A DNA stretch of 64,000 nt from Ruminococcaceae bacterium UBA6434. GTDB taxonomy: Bacteria > Bacillota > Clostridia > Oscillospirales > Acutalibacteraceae. Position 1 is the first letter of the stretch. The number at the start of each line of letters is the position of its first letter. The notes beneath the pieces are model-generated. The model saw only the letters and a program-made list of their open reading frames with translations. It searched no databases and had not been told where the DNA came from. Location: the NCBI GenBank assembly GCA_002437245.1, contig DJOQ01000021.1, positions 1 to 64,000 of the forward strand. The letters are read 5' to 3'. The translations under genes were made by a program, and so were the position numbers. Of the stretch, positions 17,450 to 26,725 are shown in pieces.

Positions 17450-18094
17450 ATGTTTCTTTCCGACGTGGCAACAGCCGCGAAACAGGTGTTTATACTATAC
17501 GTTTTTGTCCTTCTCGGATTTATATGCGACAGGACAAAAATCTACACGGAAAAGGCGGCAAAGCTCACAAACAACCTGCTTTTTTATATAGTTACGCCTG
17601 CCGTAACAATTCAGTCGTTCTCGTCCGTCGAAATGACAAGCGAGAATGTCCGCGGTATGCTGATGTAATTTTCGGGCGGAACTCGGCGCCGAGGGCGTGT
17701 TTTTTGCTCGGGTGTGCTGATACCGTTTAATATATTTGCTTTTACTCACGGCGTATATCTGATGTCGGAGGAAAAGGCTCAAAAAACCGGTTTTAACCCC
17801 AAGTGGCTGATACTCAATCCCAGAGTTGCGTCGGTGCTTTTGGGACTGCCGCTGTTTTTCTTTAAAATCAAGCTTCCGTCTCTTATTTCCGTTCCCGTAA
17901 ATTACGTTGCAGGACTTAACACGCCGCTTGCCATGATAATGTTCGGAACATATCTTTCAAAAACAAATCTGAAAACGATGTTTTTGAGGAAAGATACGTA
18001 TCTTGCGGCGCTTTTAAAGCTCATAGTTTTACCGGCGATAATTTTGGCGGTGCTTAAGTTTCTGGGCATAAAGGGAGCACTTTCACAGATATAA
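17450..18094 (+). pseudogene. Decayed AEC-family (auxin efflux carrier-like) transporter
   Basis: Two frames carry pieces of one transporter. 17450-17668 encodes the first two helices (LGFICDRTKIYTEKAAKLTN) and then stops. A short stretch in another frame (about 17675-17714) reads AELGAEGVFFARV. A further frame shift leads into 17714-18094, FNIFAFTHGVYLMSEEK and on to NTPLAMIMFGTYLS. By comparison with intact family members of about 310 residues, roughly 60 residues are missing in the middle and the last helices are missing at the C-terminus. It cannot make a working carrier. Flanking genes are intact. Confidence 0.8.
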
Positions 18095-18127
18095 ATTCAT
18101 ATGTCGTTTAATTGAAAGGAGGACATT

Positions 18128-18451
18128 ATGAAACTCTTAATAGCAATTGTCAACAACGAGGATGCGTCTTTGGTCATCTCGGAGCTTAACAAGGCGGGCT
18201 TTATGGTAACAAAGCTTGCAACCTCCGGCGGATTTCTCCGCGCAGGCAACGTCACCATGCTCACGGGTGTTGAGGATGAAAAGGTGAGCGACGCGCTTGC
18301 CGTAATCGAGGAATTTTCAAGCCAGCGTAAGCAGACAACTCCCGTAAATTCAACATACATAGGCGATTCCATGCTCACCGTTCCCGTAGAGGTTTCGGTC
18401 GGCGGAGCCACGGTTTTTGTGGTGGACGTTGAGCAGTTCTACAAGATATGA
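18128..18451 (+). CDS. darA: Cyclic-di-AMP receptor protein (PII-like)
   Basis: DarA (PstA/YaaQ) is a small trimeric PII-like cytoplasmic protein that binds cyclic-di-AMP. The 107 residues match the family: MKLLIAIVNNEDA, the flexible loop start LATSGGFLRAGNVTMLTGVED, and EVSVGGATVFVVDVE at the end. AAAGGAGG precedes the ATG. Its stop overlaps the holB start by four bases (ATGA). In Bacillus subtilis the homologue lies next to holB and ricT in the same order, which supports the call. The TrkH/TrkA potassium system at 30715-33545 belongs to a process often governed by this messenger. Confidence 0.93.
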   Translation: MKLLIAIVNNEDASLVISELNKAGFMVTKLATSGGFLRAGNVTMLTGVEDEKVSDALAVIEEFSSQRKQTTPVNSTYIGDSMLTVPVEVSVGGATVFVVDVEQFYKI

Positions 18452-19323
18452 CGGCAGACCTTTCTTCATTCGGCGAGAGCTTTAAAAGGGAGCTTTTGCC
18501 GTATATAAAAACCTCGTCATTCCCGAATACAATGCTCATAGAAGGCGGTTGTGCAGAGCAGCGGCTTTCGGCGGCGCGTTTTATAGCGCAGAGTTTGCTC
18601 TGTACGGGCGGCGGCACGCACCCTTGCGGCGTTTGCCCCTCGTGTGTAAAATGCGAGGCTTTGTCGCACCCCGATGTGCGCGAATACGGAGACATAAATT
18701 CCGACGCGGCGTTTAAGGTTGAAACCTGCCGTGCCGTGCGTTCGGACTGCTTTGTCCTCCCGAATGACGGTGACAAAAAGGTATACATTTTAAAAGAAGT
18801 TCAAAATATGAACGACAGCGGAGAGAACGCGCTTCTCAAAATATTTGAAGAACCGCCCTCTTACGTGTATTTCATTATGACGAGCCCGAGCCGCTCGGCT
18901 ATGCTCGACACGGTGCTGTCGCGTGCGACGGTGTTTTCGCTCGGTGCCGAAAACGACTCGGCGCTTTTTGACGAAGAGACCGCGGATTTGGCGCAAAAAA
19001 TAGCAAAGGCGCTGTTAAGTCCTGCGGAAACGGCTCTTTTAGCCGCTGTGAGTCCGCTTGAAAAGGACAGGACGAGATTTAAAAATACGGTCCTTTGCCT
19101 TAAAAGCATTTTTCTCGACGCCGTTAAAATCAAGCTTCACGCGGCGGCGACTCCGGAATTTTCGGAAACGGCAAGGGTGCTGTCCTCGGCGCTTACAGCC
19201 GATAAACTATACCGCTGCTGCGGCGTGCTCGGCGAGCTGTTTGACGGCGCGGCAATGAATCAGAATCAAAATCTGCTGCTTACTTCGCTGTGTTACAAGC
19301 TGCGAGAGGCTGTGGGTAAATAA
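18448..19323 (+). CDS. holB: DNA polymerase III delta' subunit
   Basis: Delta' is the stator of the clamp loader. The 291-residue protein has the AAA+ fold start LPYIKTSSFPNTMLIEGG, a zinc knuckle CGVCPSCVKC, then KKVYILKEVQNMNDSGENALLKIFEEPP, which is split here into recognisable delta' hallmarks (the NALLKxLEEPP type). In place of a Walker A loop it has EGGCAEQRLSAA, so it should not bind ATP, as is usual for delta'. The sensor SRC motif is altered to SRA. The gene is coupled to darA by a four-base overlap and followed by ricT. Confidence 0.9.
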   Translation: MTADLSSFGESFKRELLPYIKTSSFPNTMLIEGGCAEQRLSAARFIAQSLLCTGGGTHPCGVCPSCVKCEALSHPDVREYGDINSDAAFKVETCRAVRSDCFVLPNDGDKKVYILKEVQNMNDSGENALLKIFEEPPSYVYFIMTSPSRSAMLDTVLSRATVFSLGAENDSALFDEETADLAQKIAKALLSPAETALLAAVSPLEKDRTRFKNTVLCLKSIFLDAVKIKLHAAATPEFSETARVLSSALTADKLYRCCGVLGELFDGAAMNQNQNLLLTSLCYKLREAVGK

Positions 19324-19354
19324 TATAAAATAGCTCCGAAAGGAAGACATACAA

Positions 19355-20218
19355 ATGGCAGAAGTTGTCGGAATACGATTTAAAGAGGTGGGCAAGGTAT
19401 ACTACTTCGACCCTGACGGCAAAAAGTTCAAAAAGGGCGACAGGGCGATAGTTGAAACCGCGCGCGGCGTGGAGTGCGGCGAAGTCGCAATGGAAAACTC
19501 CGTTGTGGACGACAGCGAAATCATAAAGCCGCTCAAATCCGTATTAAGAGCCGCCACAAAAGCGGATCTCGAAAGAGTCAAGGAAAACGCCGAAAAAGAG
19601 AAAAAGGCATTTTCCGTCTGCGAAGAAAAAATACTTAAGCACAAGCTTGATATGAAGCTTGTAAATGTTGAATACACCTTTGACGGCGGCAAGATACTTT
19701 TCTATTTCACCGCCGACGGCAGAGTGGACTTCAGAGAACTTGTAAAGGACCTTGCGTCCGTATTCAGAACAAGAATAGAATTAAGGCAGATAGGCGTGAG
19801 AGACGAAGCGAAAATGCTGGGCGGCTTCGGTATCTGCGGCAGACCGTTCTGCTGCAAAACATTCCTCGGTGATTTTCAGCCTGTCTCGATAAAAATGGCA
19901 AAGGAACAGGGCTTGTCGCTGAATCCCGTAAAAATAAGCGGCACGTGCGGCAGGCTGATGTGCTGTCTTAAATACGAGCAGGACGCTTACGAGCATCTTT
20001 TAAGGCATACCCCCAAGGTAGGAGCGCTTGTGGAAACGCGCGAGGGCAGGGGAACCGTTATAGAAAACAACCTCATAACGGGAATGCTCAAAATCAGGCT
20101 CGACCGCCGTCCCGACGCTGCTCCGCTTGTGGTTGACCGCCACGAAGTAAAGCTTTTAAAAGACGCTAAAATCCAGGTGGACAAGTCCGAAATCGAAGCC
20201 CTCAAGGGTATAGAATAA
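19355..20218 (+). CDS. ricT: PSP1-domain protein RicT (YaaT)
   Basis: RicT is part of the RicA-RicF-RicT complex, which carries Fe-S clusters and supports RNase Y-dependent mRNA processing, competence and sporulation in Bacillus. The 287 residues contain the PSP1 core with the conserved cysteines GFGICGRPFCCKTFLGDF and GTCGRLMCCLKYE. A ribosome site GAAAGGAAG precedes the ATG. The order darA-holB-ricT is the Bacillota arrangement. Partner genes ricA and ricF are not in this window. Confidence 0.92.
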   Translation: MAEVVGIRFKEVGKVYYFDPDGKKFKKGDRAIVETARGVECGEVAMENSVVDDSEIIKPLKSVLRAATKADLERVKENAEKEKKAFSVCEEKILKHKLDMKLVNVEYTFDGGKILFYFTADGRVDFRELVKDLASVFRTRIELRQIGVRDEAKMLGGFGICGRPFCCKTFLGDFQPVSIKMAKEQGLSLNPVKISGTCGRLMCCLKYEQDAYEHLLRHTPKVGALVETREGRGTVIENNLITGMLKIRLDRRPDAAPLVVDRHEVKLLKDAKIQVDKSEIEALKGIE

Positions 20219-20252
20219 TTAAGCTACAGCCAAGGAAATGAGGAATTGAAAT

Positions 20253-20954
20253 ATGGCATTTATCGAGGTCAGAGACGTAACAAAGACCTATAAGATGGGC
20301 GAAATCGAAATAAAAGCAGTCGATGAAATAGGCTTCGGCATAGACAAGGGCGAATTTGTCGTCATAGTCGGTCCGAGCGGCGCCGGTAAAACGACTATTC
20401 TTAACATTCTCGGCGGAATGGATACCGCTACGTCAGGCACGATTTACGTCGACAACGTAGACATAACCAAGTTTAACGAGAAAGAGCTTACCAAATACCG
20501 CCGCGACGACGTGGGATTTGTATTTCAGTTCTATAATCTTGTCGGCAACCTCACCGCATTGGAAAACGTAGAGCTTGCGCTTCAGATTTCAAAAAATCCG
20601 CTCAGCGCAAAAGACGTTTTAAAAGATGTGGGGCTCGGCAACAGGTTTGACAATTTCCCGGCTCAGCTCTCGGGCGGCGAACAGCAGAGAGTATCGATAG
20701 CGAGAGCGCTTGCCAAAAATCCCAAATTGCTTTTGTGCGACGAGCCTACGGGCGCGCTCGACTATATAACGGGTAAATCCATACTGAAGCTTTTGCAGGA
20801 TACCTGCCGCGAAAAGGGTATGACCGTTGTTGTCATCACCCATAACTCAGCGCTTGCCCCCATGGCGGACAAGGTAATTAAGGTCAAAAACGGCAGAGTT
20901 GACAAGCTTCTTCTCAACGAGCACCCGACTCCCGTCGAGTATATCGAGTGGTAA
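20253..20954 (+). CDS. ABC transporter ATP-binding protein (MacB/LolD type)
   Basis: This 233-residue ATPase has Walker [10 protein letters not shown], the Q-loop in [19 protein letters not shown], signature [15 protein letters not shown], Walker [13 protein letters not shown] and the H-loop in VVITHN. The PTGALD ending and the downstream FtsX-type permease place it in the group that drives mechanotransmission-type exporters or lipoprotein and peptide extrusion. It begins after GAGGAA and is separated from the permease by 41 bases, so the two form one transporter. Confidence 0.93.
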   Translation: MAFIEVRDVTKTYKMGEIEIKAVDEIGFGIDKGEFVVIVGPSGAGKTTILNILGGMDTATSGTIYVDNVDITKFNEKELTKYRRDDVGFVFQFYNLVGNLTALENVELALQISKNPLSAKDVLKDVGLGNRFDNFPAQLSGGEQQRVSIARALAKNPKLLLCDEPTGALDYITGKSILKLLQDTCREKGMTVVVITHNSALAPMADKVIKVKNGRVDKLLLNEHPTPVEYIEW

Positions 20955-20995
20955 AATACCGAATATTATATTTGACAGAGAGAGGTACACGTTAA

Positions 20996-23900
20996 ATGAC
21001 AAAAGGAATGAGAAAAGATTTTCAGCGGGAAATAAAGCTGAATTTCAGCAGATTCCTGTCTATAATCCTTATCGTTGTTTTGGGCGTAGCGTTCTTTTCG
21101 GGGTTGCGCGCGGCAAAACCTGCCATGCAGGCTTCGGCGGATAAGCAATACGACAGTGAAAATCTTATGGACATAAGGGTCGCGGGAACTCTCGGTATGA
21201 CCGATAAGGACGTTGACGCGCTGAAAAAGGTTGACGGCGTGCAGGATGCAGAGGGTACATACGAGCAGGATTTTCTGTGCGATACCGGCAGCACCGAGGC
21301 TGTTACAAAGGTGATGTCCTTAAATGACAACATAAGCCTTGTAAAGGTCAGCGAGGGTCGCTTTCCGCAGGGCTATAACGAGTGTATAGCCGACCGCAAG
21401 TTTCTCGACGCCACAGGATACAAAATAGGCGACACGGTAAAGCTCTCCACGGGCACCGATGAAAAAGTCAGCAAGTATCTTGCCACAGACGAATTTACGA
21501 TCGTCGGCGTCGGTACAACGTCAATGTATATGGACAGCGACCGAGGCTCCGCTGCCATAGGCGCAGGCAGAATAAACGGATTTTTGATAGTTCCGAAACA
21601 GGCCTTTTCGCTGTCGTATTATACAAGCGTTCAGATAACCGTTAAGGACGCTATGGCGCTCGGCTGCTATTCAAACGATTACACCGAGCTTATTTCAAAG
21701 GTTAAAGACAGAATAAACGACATAGCAGACAGGCGCTGCGACATAAGATACAGCGAATATAAAAACGAAACGTCAACATATATCAACGACGCAAAGTTAA
21801 AGTTTGAAGAGGAAAAGGACGCCGCAATGGGTCAGCTCGGCGACGCTTATCAGCAGCTTTTGGACGCTCAGGCGGCAATAGAAAACAGCAAGGCGGAGCT
21901 TGCAAACAAAAAGCTTGAAATACAAAACGCGCAGGACCTTATAAATTCAAACGCCAACACGCTCGTTGTAAGTCAAAGTCAGATCGACAGCGCAAAGGCA
22001 TCGCTTAACGAGGCGGAAAAGAAATATAAGGACCTTGAAAAGCAGGTTTCCGATTCTGCGGCGGAGATTGAGCGAATGCAAAAGGAGCTCGACGACAGCA
22101 AGGGTTCACTGTCCTCCGACGAGTATCTCCAAAAGAGCTATAACATCATTGCCGCAAGAGCAACTCTCCAGTTCTATAAAACTCAGCTTACAAACACCAG
22201 AAGCACCATAGATAACGCAAAAGAGCAGGTAGCTGCCGCTCAAACTGCCGTAAATAACGGCGGCACGGCGCTTCAGGACGCACAGAAAAAGGTCAACGAG
22301 GCTCCGGCGGCTCTTGAGGAAGCCGAAAAGCAGATACAGGACGCCCAAATCGAGCTTGACCGCAAAAATGAGGAGTACGAGCAGGCGAAGCAGGACCTTG
22401 CAGACGAGCTTGAGGCGGCGCAGCAAAAGCTTGAGGACTCCGAGGATAAGATATTAAACGTGGAAAAGCCCACCTGGTATGTGCTTGACCGCGAGACAAT
22501 ACCCTCATATGTTTCATACAAGAGCGATACGGACGGCATGGGCTCAATAGGTACCGTGTTCCCTGTAATTTTCTTCCTTGTTGCCGCGTTGGTATCTCTT
22601 ACCACAATGACGCGAATGGTTGAGGAGCAGAGAACCCAGATAGGCACATTAAAGGCGCTCGGTTACACAAAGGGAGCGATAGCCGCAAAATATGTACTTT
22701 ATGCTCTGCTTGCAACCTTTATAGGCAGCGTGCTGGGCGTGGTTCTCGGCGAGAGTACCATACCTCTTCTTACGGTCAACACGTATAAGCTTGTTTATAT
22801 AGGGCTTCATAATACCGTTGTAAAGCCCGATATATTTGACGCTCTGCTCGCTTCGCTGCTTGCGATTATTTGTACAACCGGTGCAACTGTGGCGGCGTGC
22901 TACCGCGTACTCAGCTCTTCTCCGGCGCTGCTTATGCGCCCCGAAGCGCCGAAAGCGGGCAAACGCATACTTCTCGAAAAAGTGGGATTTATCTGGAAGC
23001 ATCTCAACTTTGCACAGAAAGCCGCTTGCAGAAACCTGTTCAGATATAAAAAGCGTCTGTTTATGACAATAGCGGGTGTCGCCGGATGTATGGCATTGCT
23101 GCTTGTGGGATTCGGACTTAACGATTCCATAAAATCAATGACGGGCAATCAGTTTGAAAAGGTATGGCATTTTGCGGGCATCGCAGGCATAGATTCAGAG
23201 GCTACAAGAGCCGAAAAACGTCAGACTCTTGCCGAAGTAAACACTATGGACGGCATAACCGAGTATTTGCAGACATACCGCTCAATGCTCTACACCGACG
23301 CCAACGGCGAAGAAAAAACCGCATATGTCATAGTTCCGCAGGATACGTCAAGAATGGCGGATTACGTCAGCCTTACCTCGCGCGGCGGCAAAAACACCTA
23401 TGTTATGGATGATTCCGGTGTTATAATAACCGAAAAGCTCGCAAAGACTCTCGATGTTTCCGTGGGCGACACCGTTACATTCAAAACGAGCGAGACCGGT
23501 ACCGCCACGGAACCCGTAAAGGTTTCCGGAATAGTCGAAAACTATATGTACCACTATATTTATATGACACCGAATGTGTATAAACAGCTCTTTAGCGAGA
23601 CGGCTTCGCTCAATACCATCTTCATTAAAACGGACGGTACCGTGGACGACGAGACTCTTTCAAAGCAGCTTATGGACCTCAGCGCGATAAATTCGGTTTC
23701 AATGAACAGCACTACCGAGGAGCAGGTAAGCTCGGTTATGAAGAGCTTGCTGTTTATAGTCGTTATACTTATAGTTGCGGCCGGACTTCTGGCGTTTGTG
23801 GTTCTCTACAACCTCAACAATATAAACATTACCGAGCGTCGGCGCGAGCTTGCAACGCTCAAGGTTCTCGGCTTCTACAATAAAGAACTCGCATTTTATG

Positions 23901-24148
23901 TGTACCGCGAAAATATTGTGCTGACGGTATTCGGTATGATATTCGGCATAGTTTTGGGTATACTTCTTCACTCATACGTTATGGGCACCATCGAGACCGA
24001 CTATATTATGTTCGGTAAAGAGATGACGTTTTTCAGCTATCTCGCAAGTATTTTGCTCACGGTGCTGTTTACGGCGATAGTCAACTTCGTTATGTATTTC
24101 AAACTCAAAAAGATAGATATGGTTGAATCGCTCAAGAGTGCAGAGTAA
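20996..24148 (+). CDS. FtsX-like ABC permease with long extracellular coiled coil
   Basis: This 1050-residue protein has one N-terminal helix (about 20-38), a large extracellular part to about 515, three helices (about 520-640), a helix near 690, a second extracellular part, and three C-terminal helices (about 910-1040), i.e. two FtsX domains in one chain. Residues about 260-480 are rich in A, Q, E and K with heptad spacing (KAELANKKLEIQNAQDLINS and similar), a long coiled coil that could reach across the wall. Such permeases pair with MacB-type ATPases, here the gene just upstream. The substrate is unknown. GAGAGAGG precedes the ATG. Confidence 0.88.
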   Translation: MTKGMRKDFQREIKLNFSRFLSIILIVVLGVAFFSGLRAAKPAMQASADKQYDSENLMDIRVAGTLGMTDKDVDALKKVDGVQDAEGTYEQDFLCDTGSTEAVTKVMSLNDNISLVKVSEGRFPQGYNECIADRKFLDATGYKIGDTVKLSTGTDEKVSKYLATDEFTIVGVGTTSMYMDSDRGSAAIGAGRINGFLIVPKQAFSLSYYTSVQITVKDAMALGCYSNDYTELISKVKDRINDIADRRCDIRYSEYKNETSTYINDAKLKFEEEKDAAMGQLGDAYQQLLDAQAAIENSKAELANKKLEIQNAQDLINSNANTLVVSQSQIDSAKASLNEAEKKYKDLEKQVSDSAAEIERMQKELDDSKGSLSSDEYLQKSYNIIAARATLQFYKTQLTNTRSTIDNAKEQVAAAQTAVNNGGTALQDAQKKVNEAPAALEEAEKQIQDAQIELDRKNEEYEQAKQDLADELEAAQQKLEDSEDKILNVEKPTWYVLDRETIPSYVSYKSDTDGMGSIGTVFPVIFFLVAALVSLTTMTRMVEEQRTQIGTLKALGYTKGAIAAKYVLYALLATFIGSVLGVVLGESTIPLLTVNTYKLVYIGLHNTVVKPDIFDALLASLLAIICTTGATVAACYRVLSSSPALLMRPEAPKAGKRILLEKVGFIWKHLNFAQKAACRNLFRYKKRLFMTIAGVAGCMALLLVGFGLNDSIKSMTGNQFEKVWHFAGIAGIDSEATRAEKRQTLAEVNTMDGITEYLQTYRSMLYTDANGEEKTAYVIVPQDTSRMADYVSLTSRGGKNTYVMDDSGVIITEKLAKTLDVSVGDTVTFKTSETGTATEPVKVSGIVENYMYHYIYMTPNVYKQLFSETASLNTIFIKTDGTVDDETLSKQLMDLSAINSVSMNSTTEEQVSSVMKSLLFIVVILIVAAGLLAFVVLYNLNNINITERRRELATLKVLGFYNKELAFYVYRENIVLTVFGMIFGIVLGILLHSYVMGTIETDYIMFGKEMTFFSYLASILLTVLFTAIVNFVMYFKLKKIDMVESLKSAE

Positions 24149-24165
24149 TTGAGAAAATTTACATA

Positions 24166-24194
24166 TTGACATATATATTGTGTGATGTTATAAT
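24166..24194 (+). promoter_or_regulatory. Promoter of the ZTP riboswitch-pflB transcript
   Basis: Both boxes are perfect: TTGACA (24166-24171) and TATAAT (24189-24194), 17 bases apart. Transcription would begin near 24201, about ten bases before the aptamer. Confidence 0.85.
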
Positions 24195-24210
24195 AACACC
24201 ACAATATATA

Positions 24211-24324
24211 GGCGCCGTGCAACTGACGGAAAGCCCTCTCGGGCAGGCAGGCAAAACTGCCGGGGAACACGGTGAATAAAAAATGCCGACCGTCTGGGCA
24301 GCCTCTTTTCGGGGCTGCCCTTTT
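24211..24324 (+). promoter_or_regulatory. ZTP (pfl motif) riboswitch with terminator
   Basis: The conserved core of the pfl RNA motif is present. CCGTG (24214-24218) pairs with CACGG (24268-24272). The loop bases AACTGACGG and CGGGGAACACGG flank a small hairpin, and the distal CCGTCTGGGCA (24290-24300) forms the pseudoknot half. The last part is shared with a terminator stem, GGGCAGCC/GGCTGCCC (24296-24320), followed by TTTTAT. Known riboswitches of this class bind ZTP or ZMP, which build up when 10-formyl-tetrahydrofolate is short, and ligand binding turns expression on by disfavouring the terminator. Here it controls pflB, which makes formate for that pool. Confidence 0.93.
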
Positions 24325-24379
24325 ATATTGTAATTTTATATATTTGTGCCGCAAAGGTAACTGTGAAAGGAAGATGACA

Positions 24380-26614
24380 ATGGAGTTTTCAAGAGCCTGG
24401 GAAGGATTTAATTCGGGCGAATGGAACGAGAAAATAAATGTAAGTGATTTTATTAAGAGAAATTACACGGAATATACGGGCGACAGCTCTTTTTTATGCG
24501 GAGCTACCGAGCGAACAAAAGAGCTGATGGGAAAATTTTCAAACCTGCTCGATGAGGAACGCGAAAACGGCGGAGTGCTCTCTGTTGATACCGAAACCGT
24601 TTCGTCGCTCACCACCTATGCCCCCGGCTATCTTGACAGAGAAAAGGAGCTTATAGTGGGGCTTCAGACCGACAGTCCTCTGCGCCGCGGTGTAAATCCG
24701 TTCGGCGGAATGCGTATGGCGCGCGAGGCGGCAAAGGCATACGGTTATGAACTGTCCGATAAAATTGAAGATGAGTTCAGATATAAAACCACGCACAACG
24801 ACGGCGTATTCAGAGCGTACACAAGCGAAATGCGCAAGGCACGCCATATAGCGCTGCTCACAGGTCTGCCCGACGCCTACGGAAGAGGCAGAATCATAGG
24901 CGACTACCGCAGGGTTGCTCTCTACGGCATGGACACGCTCATAGAGTTTAAAAAAGCGGACAAAAAAGCGCTCGAGGACGAAAATATGACCGATGACGTC
25001 ATAAGACTTCGCGAGGAGCTCCAAAAACAGCTTAATTTTATGGAGATGTTAAAGCAGATGGCTCAGCTGTACGGCTATGATATCTCTTCTCCGGCAAAAA
25101 ATGCGCGCGAGGCGATACAATGGCTCTACTTTGCATATCTTGCCGCAATCAAAGAGCAGAACGGAGCGGCCATGTCGCTCGGCAGAACTAGCACCTTCCT
25201 TGATATTTATATTGAACGCGATATTAAAAACGGCGTTTTGACCGAAAAGGGTGCACAGGAGCTGATGGACGACTTCGTTATGAAGCTTCGTATGGCACGC
25301 CACCTTCGTACTCCCGAATACAATGAGCTGTTCGGCGGAGACCCGATGTGGATAACCGAGAGCATCGGCGGTATGACAAACGAGGGAAAAACTCTTGTCA
25401 CGAAAAATTCTTACAGAATACTCAATACGCTTTATACCCTCGGTTCTGCTCCGGAGCCCAATATGACAGTTCTCTGGTCGCAGGCTCTGCCCGAAAACTT
25501 CAAAAAATTCTGTGCCGAGGTTTCGGAGGACACCGACTCTATCCAGTATGAAAACGACGATGTTATGCGCCCGATTTACGGCGACGACTACGCCATAGCC
25601 TGCTGTGTTTCCGCTATGCAGGTGGGTAAGCAGATGCAGTTTTTCGGTGCGCGCTGTAACCTTGCAAAGCTTTTGCTGCTTGCCTTAAACGGCGGCTACG
25701 ATAACGTATACTGCGAAAAGATAGGCCCTCAGGCTGAGCCTCTCAAGGGGGATAAGCTCGATTACGACGAGGTCGTTGCAAGATACAAAACTTACCTCAA
25801 ATGGCTTTGCAGGCTGTATGTAAACACCATGAACGTAATTCACTATATGCACGATAAGTATGCATACGAAAAAATCCAGATGGCTCTGCACGACACGGAT
25901 GTGCACCGCTTTATGGCGTTCGGCGTTGCGGGACTCTCTGTGGCAGCCGATTCGCTCTCGGCAATCAAATATGCAAATGTAAAGCCCATACGTGACGAAA
26001 ACGGCTATATAGTCGACTTTGAAACCACGGGTGATTTTCCGAAATACGGAAACGATGATGACCGTGTTGACAGCATAGCCAAAGCCCTGCTTGAGGACAC
26101 TATAACCGAGCTTCGCAAAACTCCGGCTTACAGAAACGCCGAGCATACTCTTTCGGCGCTGACCATAACTTCAAATGTGGTCTACGGAAAAAAGACCGGC
26201 TCAACGCCCGACGACAGAAAAAAGGGCGAGCCGTTTGCCCCGGGTGCCAACCCCATGCACAACCGTGAAAAAAACGGTGCGCTCGCGTCGCTTAATTCCG
26301 TTGCAAAAATGCCGTATTCACAGTGCCGCGACGGCATATCAAATACATTTTCCATTGTGCCTGCGGCGCTCGGCAAAACGAGAGAGGAGAGAACCGCCAA
26401 CCTTGTTTCTATTCTCGACGGATACTTTAAAAACGGCGCGCATCACCTCAATGTCAACGTGATGAACCGCGAAATGCTCATAGAGGCTTACAATGACCCG
26501 ACCAAGTACCCGAACCTCACAATCCGCGTATCGGGCTATGCGGTAAACTTCCACAAGCTTTCAAGAGAACAGCAGAGCGAGGTCATAAAGAGAACCTTCC
26601 ACGAAACCATGTAA
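24380..26614 (+). CDS. pflB: Formate C-acetyltransferase (pyruvate formate-lyase)
   Basis: This glycyl radical enzyme splits pyruvate with CoA into acetyl-CoA and formate under anaerobic conditions. The 744 residues include the adjacent active cysteines (Cys408-Cys409 in AIACCVSAM) and the glycyl radical site RVSGYAVNF (Gly719) 25 residues from the end. The start at 24380 is chosen because AAAGGAAG lies six bases upstream; an ATG two codons earlier touches that site, and longer readings run through the riboswitch. The activating enzyme PflA, a radical SAM protein usually encoded beside it, is absent from the neighbourhood. Confidence 0.96.
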   Translation: MEFSRAWEGFNSGEWNEKINVSDFIKRNYTEYTGDSSFLCGATERTKELMGKFSNLLDEERENGGVLSVDTETVSSLTTYAPGYLDREKELIVGLQTDSPLRRGVNPFGGMRMAREAAKAYGYELSDKIEDEFRYKTTHNDGVFRAYTSEMRKARHIALLTGLPDAYGRGRIIGDYRRVALYGMDTLIEFKKADKKALEDENMTDDVIRLREELQKQLNFMEMLKQMAQLYGYDISSPAKNAREAIQWLYFAYLAAIKEQNGAAMSLGRTSTFLDIYIERDIKNGVLTEKGAQELMDDFVMKLRMARHLRTPEYNELFGGDPMWITESIGGMTNEGKTLVTKNSYRILNTLYTLGSAPEPNMTVLWSQALPENFKKFCAEVSEDTDSIQYENDDVMRPIYGDDYAIACCVSAMQVGKQMQFFGARCNLAKLLLLALNGGYDNVYCEKIGPQAEPLKGDKLDYDEVVARYKTYLKWLCRLYVNTMNVIHYMHDKYAYEKIQMALHDTDVHRFMAFGVAGLSVAADSLSAIKYANVKPIRDENGYIVDFETTGDFPKYGNDDDRVDSIAKALLEDTITELRKTPAYRNAEHTLSALTITSNVVYGKKTGSTPDDRKKGEPFAPGANPMHNREKNGALASLNSVAKMPYSQCRDGISNTFSIVPAALGKTREERTANLVSILDGYFKNGAHHLNVNVMNREMLIEAYNDPTKYPNLTIRVSGYAVNFHKLSREQQSEVIKRTFHETM

Positions 26615-26665
26615 CAGCCGAAAATTCGTAAAATGAACGACCCTTGATTGCCGGACCGAAATCCG

Positions 26666-26685
26666 ACGACCAAAGGTCGTTTCTT
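26666..26685 (+). terminator. Terminator of pflB
   Basis: A short stem ACGACC/GGTCGT with loop AAA is followed by TTCTT, 51 bases after the pflB stop. It lies in the 110-base spacer before the convergent thioredoxin reductase gene. Confidence 0.5.
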
Positions 26686-26725
26686 AATTGCATATAATAT
26701 TTTGCGTCGTGTTTTGCAGACGGTA

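Noticed and set aside
17524..17730. Separate 68-codon gene within the transporter remnant
   Set aside because: It is an out-of-frame reading of the decayed AEC gene; the family pieces lie in the other frames.
18448..19323. holB considered defective because the Walker A loop is missing
   Set aside because: Loss of ATP binding is normal for delta' subunits, so this is not a decay sign.
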